Positions 57,677 through 64,000 of a stretch of 64,000 nucleotides of DNA are shown piece by piece. A program made the position numbers and the translations under genes. The stretch lies in the NCBI GenBank assembly GCA_937625935.1, contig OW569384.1:310001-374000 (forward strand), read 5' to 3'. The stretch's first letter is position 1. Each line of letters begins with the position of its first letter. The notes under the pieces are model-generated. The model made no database searches and had not been told where the DNA came from. It saw only the letters and a list, made by a program, of their open reading frames with translations. Source of the DNA: Tetramitus jugosus (taxonomy: Eukaryota > Heterolobosea > Eutetramitea > Acrasida > Vahlkampfiidae).

Positions 57677-59516
57677 ATGGCGTTCAATTATCCAATTGCG
57701 ATACCCTACATCATACTCGCATCTGTTTTTGTTGCCATTGCCATCTTTTTGGCTGTTTTTACATGGATGCTCAAGCATCGTGATGAATCAGCAAAGATAC
57801 CCTATGTGGTGACAGTGTTTGGTCTGTTGGCCATTTGTCTCTGTCTCATGATTATACCTGTTGATATTTTCAATGTTTCAAAGCAGAGTGATCCCATGAA
57901 ACATGCAGCGATCATCAAATGGATCTACTATGGCAGTTATTTGACACTGTTGGTGTTTGCTTTTGTGTTGATTCCTTTTGCTTACTTTTTCTATGAAGAA
58001 GCAGATGAAGAGGTATGTGTGCCACATCATAGGATGGAGTCCTCGGTTTTTCTGTTGCCATTTTTTGTATTTGTTTTTGCAGTTGAAAAGCTTTTTCAAA
58101 TGTTCGTTTGTGTTAAACACTGAATTTTGCTGTATTTTTCTTGATGTTATATCGTTTGTTGTTCATTAGCAAACATTGGTTTGGCGATTGGTTCATACGT
58201 TGAAATTTACCGTGTTTACGGTAGCAGCCGGTGTTTTGGTTATTATCTTGGCTTTGGTGCTGCGATTCGGTGCCAGTTCAACCAAGGACAAGTGGAGCTG
58301 GATTAAAAACATTGTGGATTACAATAATTTTGGTGATCGGGCCATTGGATTTATTGTGGCATGCTTGGCTATGCTCGGTCTCTTTGCTTTCAACATTTAC
58401 ACGGCGTATGGTCTCGCTGCGTTCCCTATTGGTCTCATGAAGCGCGACAAGAAGGTGTATCAAGAGTTGGACAATGTTGGCGAAGAGATTCATGAAATTC
58501 GAGCAAAATTGAATGTGAGTGCACGAGCACAGGAAATGTCTGGTAAGCCCTTGAACAAGAAGCAAGAACGAGAACAAAAGAAATTGAAATCAAAGTTGAG
58601 TGAACTGGAGAGAAGGAGTAGATATTTTGATGAGAAACGAGGAAGTTGGATGCACAAGATGGAACCGTTCATGTATCCTGTTAAGTTTGTAATTGGCGTT
58701 CTGCTGTTGTTGTGCACTGTTGCAATTGTTGCATCCTTGATTATTACGCAGATTGATCGCGCAGTATTCAGTGAGTGTGGTATTCGATGTGGCTTTATTC
58801 TGAATAAGCACCACCCTTGGAACCCGCTTGATCTTTTGTTGACATATGCAAGCATTGCATTCCCTGTTGACTATGTACTCACTGGTCTATTTATCGCATT
58901 GTTCATGTTGGGATCACTTGTTGGACTGTCCAATATTGGAATTCGATTTTTGTTTATCAAGTTGTACAAGATTAAGTTCCGCAAGACTCTTCCACAGGGA
59001 TTGTTGACCGGTTGTATATTTTTGATGTTTATCATCACGGTCTTTTCATTCTCTCTAGTGAGTTTTGCGCCTCAGTATGCCACATTTGGAAGTCAAAAGT
59101 ATAGGGATGCACAAACAAACAAGCTAGTTGACTGCAATATGAATGCACTGTACAATGGTACTGTCACTCACAACAGTACACTCACAGAATATGATCCTAT
59201 GGTGTTCAATTCTGGCTCTGTATATGTCGGTCGTCCATGTTACATGTCTCAAATTGCTACTCTTGTGAATAGTGTGGCTGTTCGCGTGCCCGTGTTCAGT
59301 GCAATCTTCTATTTTGCAAACTGGGTGTTTGTTGCCATGTATTTATTCTTTTTCGTTGTTGCTATCTTCAGAAGACCAGCTGTACTCATCAGTACAGAAG
59401 ATTCTGATGACGAAGAAGAAGACCTGATCGAGAAAGAACCATTAACGAGAAGGAGAGAGTCAAGAACTCGCACTGTCAATGCAACGAGCAAATACTCGAC
59501 AAACTATGATATATAA
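57677..59516 (+). CDS. LMBRD1: LMBR1-family membrane protein, LMBD1-like (lysosomal cobalamin exporter)
   Basis: Two exons: 57677-58012 and 58170-59516, intron GTATGT...CATTAG, phase 0, product 560 residues. About nine membrane helices are present. LMBD1-specific text includes LMIIPVDIFNVS, FAYFFYEEADEE, YTAYGLAAFPIGLMK, FPVDYVLTGLFIALFM, LSNIGIRFLFIKLYKIK and SFAPQYATFGSQKY. A charged loop (about 210-270) matches the large cytosolic loop. In animals LMBD1 helps export vitamin B12 from lysosomes. The acidic C-tail (EDSDDEEEDL) also parallels human LMBD1. Confidence 0.85.
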
Positions 59517-59534
59517 TTAGACGCTTTGTGTTTA

Positions 59535-60695
59535 CTAACTTATTGGTTTGTCACTGTTGCTTAGTTCTGCTGATGCCTCCTTCAACTCCTTTACAACATC
59601 TACACCGTTGTAATAAAAGGTAGTCATACGTTTTTTGGTACCCGTTATATCCCTATAATCCTCGTTGAATTCTTGAATTAGATGCTGTAGTCTCTCGTGT
59701 AATTGCTCGAGAACAATGTTCTTTCTCAGGAGGTCAGCTTTCAATCCTCTCGTGGCTGCCTTGTCTTGATCCTGTTCACTCTTGCTGATCATGATGTTTA
59801 AAGATTCAATCTCAAGTACTATCGATTCCCTCGCGTTAATGGCTTCAAGAACATCAATCAGCTTATCCCTGCATATTACCAACAGATTAATTTCACCTAT
59901 GATCGCCACTTCGTTCCGCTTGACATTATTATTGATATGAACGTCAATAAACAATTGTCTTCTCCGAACTGGAATAAGGAGGTCATCCCAGAGAACAAAC
60001 AACGCTTTCTTGGCAGCTTCAAAGGTCATACCAGCACTGTAATCCTCCACGTTGGCATCTCTGTAGATATCAAAGAAACTCCAATCAATCTCCTGACTCT
60101 GATCCTGTTTCGCTCCATTCTTCTTGTACGGCATATCTTTCTCCATTCTCTTCTCCATCTGTTTCATGTGCTTCTTGAATGATTCAGTTTTTACATAATC
60201 GCAATTCGAGTCCTTTCTAGCATCATATTCTGTCATTGATGTTGACAAGGAGTCATCCCAGTCTCCACTGTGGAAGTACATGTTGATAGCTGACATAGAT
60301 GTCTTCTTCTTGTGAGTTCTTGGTGTTCTTGGTGTTCTTGGTGACTTTTTCTTCTCTTCATCCAGCTTTACGAGTTTAAACATGCTCTTCCTCATGGGGC
60401 TATCAATATATGCATGAACAGTCTTCTCTGGTAGACGAGGATAACTTTTGGATAGAACACTCTCATCCTTACTCCCAGGATCACTACAAGAAGTCTTCCT
60501 CGGAGTACCTTCTCCCTCCTGGATGTAACCCAAGGGTCGCTGTAATTTCTGTCTATACTTTACAAGTTTAATATACCTCTTCACTGGTTGAGGTAAATTG
60601 TTCTCCGAGTTTTGATTCACAGTCATTATTACCTCCTCAGCTCGAATCGTCTTTGGTGTTGCGCTGTCAGACCGGGTTATCTGTGCGTTGGACAT
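59535..60695 (-). CDS. Unknown protein, head-to-head paralogue A
   Basis: This is a 386-residue protein. The N-terminal ~200 residues are basic and Ser/Thr/Lys-rich with a PRTPRTPRTH repeat. The conserved C-terminal half begins EIDWSFFDIYRDANVEDY, then MTFEAAKKALFVLWDDLL, IGEINLLVICRDKLIDVLE and LIQEFNEDYRDI, ending with a tyrosine-rich TTFYYNGVDVVKEL. This half is clearly related to the divergently transcribed neighbour at 60801-61853. Predicted mainly helical, probably an adaptor or cytoskeletal protein; no named family was recognised. Confidence 0.65.
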   Translation of the reverse strand: MSNAQITRSDSATPKTIRAEEVIMTVNQNSENNLPQPVKRYIKLVKYRQKLQRPLGYIQEGEGTPRKTSCSDPGSKDESVLSKSYPRLPEKTVHAYIDSPMRKSMFKLVKLDEEKKKSPRTPRTPRTHKKKTSMSAINMYFHSGDWDDSLSTSMTEYDARKDSNCDYVKTESFKKHMKQMEKRMEKDMPYKKNGAKQDQSQEIDWSFFDIYRDANVEDYSAGMTFEAAKKALFVLWDDLLIPVRRRQLFIDVHINNNVKRNEVAIIGEINLLVICRDKLIDVLEAINARESIVLEIESLNIMISKSEQDQDKAATRGLKADLLRKNIVLEQLHERLQHLIQEFNEDYRDITGTKKRMTTFYYNGVDVVKELKEASAELSNSDKPIS

Positions 60696-60800
60696 GGTTT
60701 TATTGATACTAAGACAATTCTATTTGAAACTGAATTCATGAACGGTGGTTTTAACCGTTCATTGGTTGAAGTTTCAGTGCGATGAGTACGGACTGCATGG
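60696..60800. promoter_or_regulatory. Short shared promoter of a head-to-head gene pair
   Basis: Only 105 bases separate the two start codons of the paralogous pair. It contains an inverted GAACGGT / ACCGTTC pair around 60739-60758. An out-of-frame ATG at 60782 opens a 32-codon frame that overlaps the start of the plus-strand gene and could reduce its translation. Confidence 0.5.
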
Positions 60801-61853
60801 ATGGTGCGCAGAACAAAACAAACTCGCATGTCGTCGCAATCACCACCAAACAAGCTGACCCCCTTACAGTGGAGAGATAAGATTACACAAAAGAGAAGAG
60901 TTTCGAGTGCTGATAAAGATAAATATAAGCTTGTTCATGAGATTACTCTCTCCGCGTATCTGGCGAGTACTCCTGTCAAAGGAAAAGTCGATAACCACCC
61001 AAAAGGCCTTCGAAGACGCTCTCACAGTTCAATAGATCAATTATCGAGAAGGGACAGCTCTCCTCTTTCTCAAAGGAGTCACAGCAGTTTATCGGACCAA
61101 GAAAATGGAGGAAACAATAAGTTAGTTCCTCTTCGACAACCATTTCGACTAAAGCGAACTGATGTCGATCCTAGTTCTCCTGTGACCCCTCAAAGCGCTT
61201 CACCTACCGCCCGAAAACCAACTCGAGGTTTAAGCAGTGAATCTCCTGACAGCTCATCTGAGGATAATAGAAAAGATAAATTAATCACTATTCACAGGTT
61301 TAGAAACAGTCCAACGAGTGGAATCAAAGGGGAAATAGATTGGGGAAGATTTGACATAGTTAATGACGCTAATATTGATGAATTGAGTCAAGAGATGACA
61401 TTTGAAGCTTCGAAACGGGCATTAGCTATACTGTGGAGAGATATGTACATCTCTGAGGAACATCAAAGATCATTCTCAGATCTCCATTTCTCCAATAAGA
61501 ACACACATAGTGGGGCTTCTATTTTAGCAGAAATTAATCTGTTAGTTATGTGTAGAGATAAACTTGTTGAAACAATTAAGTGTATTCAAAAATTGGAGGA
61601 AGTGACAAAGACTGTTAGGAGCATCGAGACTTTGTCTTCCCCAGGATCACTACAAGAAGAACTGGACAAACAAAAGCAGAAGATGAGGAGATTATCCTCT
61701 GAACTACTCGACCTCATGCTGGAATTCAACGAAGACCATGCCAATGTTGTTGGTGGGACATCAGTGGGAACTAAGAGGTCATTCATCTTCAACGGGGAGG
61801 ACCTTATGAAACGGCTCTCAAGCAAACTACCTCGCTCAATCAATAAAATATAG
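60801..61853 (+). CDS. Unknown protein, head-to-head paralogue B
   Basis: This is a 350-residue protein. The N-terminal half is basic and Ser/Arg/Pro-rich (many SS and RR pairs). The C-terminal half matches paralogue A: EIDWGRFDIVNDANIDEL, MTFEASKRALAILWRDMY, LAEINLLVMCRDKLVETI and LMLEFNEDHANVVGG, then FNGEDLMKRL. A short coiled coil (about 265-305) lies between. The two genes arose by an inverted duplication and keep the same domain order. Function unknown. Confidence 0.65.
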   Translation: MVRRTKQTRMSSQSPPNKLTPLQWRDKITQKRRVSSADKDKYKLVHEITLSAYLASTPVKGKVDNHPKGLRRRSHSSIDQLSRRDSSPLSQRSHSSLSDQENGGNNKLVPLRQPFRLKRTDVDPSSPVTPQSASPTARKPTRGLSSESPDSSSEDNRKDKLITIHRFRNSPTSGIKGEIDWGRFDIVNDANIDELSQEMTFEASKRALAILWRDMYISEEHQRSFSDLHFSNKNTHSGASILAEINLLVMCRDKLVETIKCIQKLEEVTKTVRSIETLSSPGSLQEELDKQKQKMRRLSSELLDLMLEFNEDHANVVGGTSVGTKRSFIFNGEDLMKRLSSKLPRSINKI

Positions 61854-61952
61854 GGCCTGTCAATAATTGAAGTTTTATAAAATAATAAGGAAAATTGGAT
61901 TTGGAGTTTTGGGCATTGGAGTGGATAGTCTGGGCAGCTTTAGGTATACTAT

Positions 61953-63224
61953 TTACAAAAAGTATTCTGGGTTAGGCTTCTTACCAGGGATACCACGAGC
62001 GTCCTGAGGAGCAGCCTCGAATTCCTTAAAGTTCTTATTCAAATTTTCGTCTAGTTCCAATATGGCGGCAACGTTGCCACATCTGTAGCAATAGTTTGGA
62101 GCGGACCAAACGGTAACCAACGTGTCATTGAACATGTGCTTGTATCCTTCCATGACAAGCTGATGAGCTCGAGCAATCAAGCTAATCTTATTGGTTTGAT
62201 TGAATTGACTGACGACATCTCCACCAAACAAATAACCGGCACCTCTTGGACTCAAGCCCCATCCATCAATGTCCTCAGGGTCAGACCACAGTAAATCACA
62301 CATGGAGCCATCGTGAGGAACTTCTTGCTTTCTATCAATTTTACGAATCTGAACACACACACACACAGGGAGAAACAATGAGAGTTTGGTGTCAATAAAA
62401 TAGTCTCACACATAAAGGATCTCACTCACAAATGTCACACGAAAATATCAAAAGTGGTGATACATCAAAATGATACATCAAAAGACCCACACACCCACAC
62501 ACATACCTGATCCAGTGTTGTTATAGATGGAGACAAACCTCCGTGCACACAAAAGATTCTCTCTTCAATCAGAGCGGACAAGCTCAAATAATCAAATATT
62601 TCAGTGCAATAGCGCCACACATTTACACTTCCGTACTTTCTCAGACATTCATCATAAAAGCCATACACTTGTGTAATTTGTCTGCTTTCATGGTTGCCTC
62701 TAATCAGTGTAATACGGTCAGGGTATCGGACTTTAAGAGCTAATAATAACAAAAAGGTCTCAACACTGTAGAAACCTCGATCCACAAAATCACCCATAAA
62801 TAAGTAGTTGGTGTCAGGTACATCACCACCAACTTTGAACAATTCCTTCAAATCATAAAATTGTCCATGAATGTCACCACAAACCTATCATTGAGTCATA
62901 TGTTGGATTATTTTTGTTACAATGTGAGTGATGATATCACATGGCAAAGCGCGAGAAGGGGAATCCATTTTTTTGAAGAAAAAAACGTGCCGTCGTCAAA
63001 AAAGTGTGAAAATTAGCAAATGTGATATTGCGCGAGTGAGAAGCATCAATTATTGAGAGAAAACTTACAGTAACTGGTGCAAAGACGCGTTGAACGTTGG
63101 CTTCTTCAACAAGAATTTCCTTTGCTTTTTGGCACAACTGTTTGACTTCTGCTTCTTTGATAAGCTCGCAGTTTTTCAGTTGTTCGATTTGTCTGTCTAA
63201 ATCTGATGATGAAGGGCCACTCAT
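61953..63224 (-). CDS. PPP4C: Serine/threonine phosphatase PP4 catalytic subunit
   Basis: Three exons: 63224-63069, 62884-62507 and 62348-61953; 309 residues (human PP4C 307). Introns are GTAAGT...GATAG and GTATGT...TTCAG, both phase 0. Exon 1 gives [19 protein letters not shown] and [12 protein letters not shown]. The exon 1-2 join restores [12 protein letters not shown]. Metal and catalytic blocks [18 protein letters not shown] and HGGLSPS are intact, as are [10 protein letters not shown] and the C-terminal YFL. PP4 dephosphorylates targets in DNA repair and centrosome maturation. The DLDRQIEQL and [14 protein letters not shown] text separates it from PP2A and PP6. Confidence 0.96.
62353..62367. 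repeat. (AC)n microsatellite in a PP4 intron
   Basis: An AC dinucleotide run lies directly beside the 3' splice site of the second PP4 intron (as GT on the coding strand), with a second CA-rich run at about 62486-62503 near its 5' splice site. Confidence 0.7.
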
Positions 63225-63433
63225 ATTGTGTTTGATGTTTGATGTTGTTGTTAGCGGATTTTCGTGTGCTTTTTGTTGAATTTCTCAAGCTTTCTGTGCG
63301 CTTTTGTAACCGGCGAATGGTTACAAAGCGGAGAAATAATGAGAACAAACATCAGGAACATCAAACATCGTTGCACAAAAATACAACACCAAGAATACAC
63401 GCTCGGGATATCCTGTTCGCAGGAGTAATTCAT

Positions 63434-63906
63434 TTATTCGCTGACTGTTGATGGGTACAGTGCCTTGGCTCTCGTTTGGAAATGGAAGAAGTCTGGTCTT
63501 GTGTTCACTTGTTCCATGGAGCTAAAAGCATGGCAGGTGAACGAATCATGTGTGTGAACAACAGTCAGACAGACATTACCTGTGTTAGTGATCGATACAG
63601 TGGCCAGATGGCAAAAGAGAACAAATTGTGTGAATGGTGGTGAGGTGAACATACACTTTGCTGTACGCTTTCGATAGACGAATGTCGTCCCATTTGTACG
63701 ATGAGACAATGTACTTGACAAATGCAAATGATCCCACAAGGCAAACAACTATACACTCCAATGCAATCTACGACATGACAAGAAGAGAAATAGGACAAAA
63801 ACATGTGCATTATTAGAGAAAAGATTCACTTGTGTGCGAGCTATTCTTCTGATCATGATACTTACATCAAATGGCAAAGAGGAAGCTTCTCCGTGCAGTT
63901 TCATAT
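63434..63906 (-). CDS. EMC5: ER membrane complex subunit 5 (EMC5/MMGT), 5' exon outside window
   Basis: Three exons are visible: 63906-63866 (41 bases), 63767-63655 and 63521-63434. Splice sites are GTAAGT...TCGTAG and GTATGT...TTTTAG, and phases agree throughout. The joined protein reads MKLHGEASSLPFD, then IALECIVVCLVGSFAFVKY (the second membrane helix), KWDDIRLSKAYSKV and SMEQVNTRPDFFHFQTRAK. These parallel human EMC5 text YMRLTEKEDESLPIDIVLQ and NHPSFYVFNHRG. EMC5 is part of the ER complex that inserts tail-anchored and multipass proteins. The first membrane helix must be encoded by an exon beyond position 63906, probably past 64000. Confidence 0.75.
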
Positions 63907-64000
63907 CTGTGATTTTCAACGTGAAAGTGTCATTTCATGATATTAGTTCGTTCATTATGATTTGACAACATTTATACGGTCCAAGAAAAAGAGAACATTT

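Noticed and set aside
63434-63748. A single-exon 104-residue gene
   Set aside because: Only its last 29 residues belong to a recognisable protein. The spliced EMC5 model explains the region better.
1-64000. CRISPR arrays, tRNA or rRNA genes
   Set aside because: No regularly spaced repeats were seen, and no tRNA cloverleaf or rRNA core sequence was found by eye in any intergenic region; the spliced, intron-bearing gene set is eukaryotic nuclear DNA.

Overview
This window looks like a chromosomal segment of a free-living heterolobosean amoeba, most likely the genus Naegleria. The evidence is a dense, mostly single-exon eukaryotic gene set on both strands, a few short GT-AG introns (some with a TACTAAC-like branch site), moderately AT-rich DNA, and long Gln, His, Asn and Ser runs in regulatory proteins. 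The species cannot be fixed from sequence alone. All names rest on recognised motifs; no database search was possible.

Layout. 1-3.4 kb: two tandem BTB-SPRY genes and a broken third copy. 3.7-5.8 kb: a cytochrome P450 with a free-standing diflavin-reductase-type FMN domain beside it. 6-8 kb: a Gln-rich putative transcription regulator. 8.6-9.9 kb: a caspase-like peptidase. 10.4-13.4 kb: a thiaminase-I-like/transketolase fusion. 13.8-18.5 kb: Dbp5 helicase, Rpb6, a TH2-type HAD phosphatase (thiamin monophosphate phosphatase family) and an ARL3 GTPase. 19-24 kb: a Zn2Cys6 regulator and Atg4. 24.8-27.3 kb: a Rab and TOM40. 27.5-37.5 kb: arginine deiminase with a second pentein domain, an SMPD4 homologue, an RNase II-family exonuclease and a glycosyltransferase. 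37.8-39 kb: an AT-hook protein. 39.2-41.5 kb: an AAA-ATPase-like/PD-(D/E)XK gene between two near-identical 144-bp direct repeats. 41.6-47.4 kb: a glycerate kinase/acid-ceramidase-like fusion, a seven-TM receptor and homogentisate dioxygenase. 47.5-54 kb: a TBC protein lacking its catalytic residues, an Nsp1/Nup62 nucleoporin, a putative split-barrel protein and an EF-hand protein. 54-64 kb: MRE11, Snapin, LMBD1, a head-to-head pair of unknown paralogues, PP4 catalytic subunit, and EMC5 cut by the window edge.

There are no operons; most genes are unrelated housekeeping functions packed tightly. Local groupings that may be functional are the P450/FMN-domain pair, the two thiamin-linked genes within 7 kb, the BTB-SPRY array and the head-to-head pair at 59.5-61.9 kb. 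The most unusual items are the two enzyme fusions and the repeat-bounded nuclease/ATPase cassette.

Splice structures were worked out by hand for Rpb6, ARL3, Rab, TOM40, SMPD4, the AT-hook gene, MRE11, LMBD1, PP4 and EMC5. Each keeps the reading frame and restores a conserved family motif.
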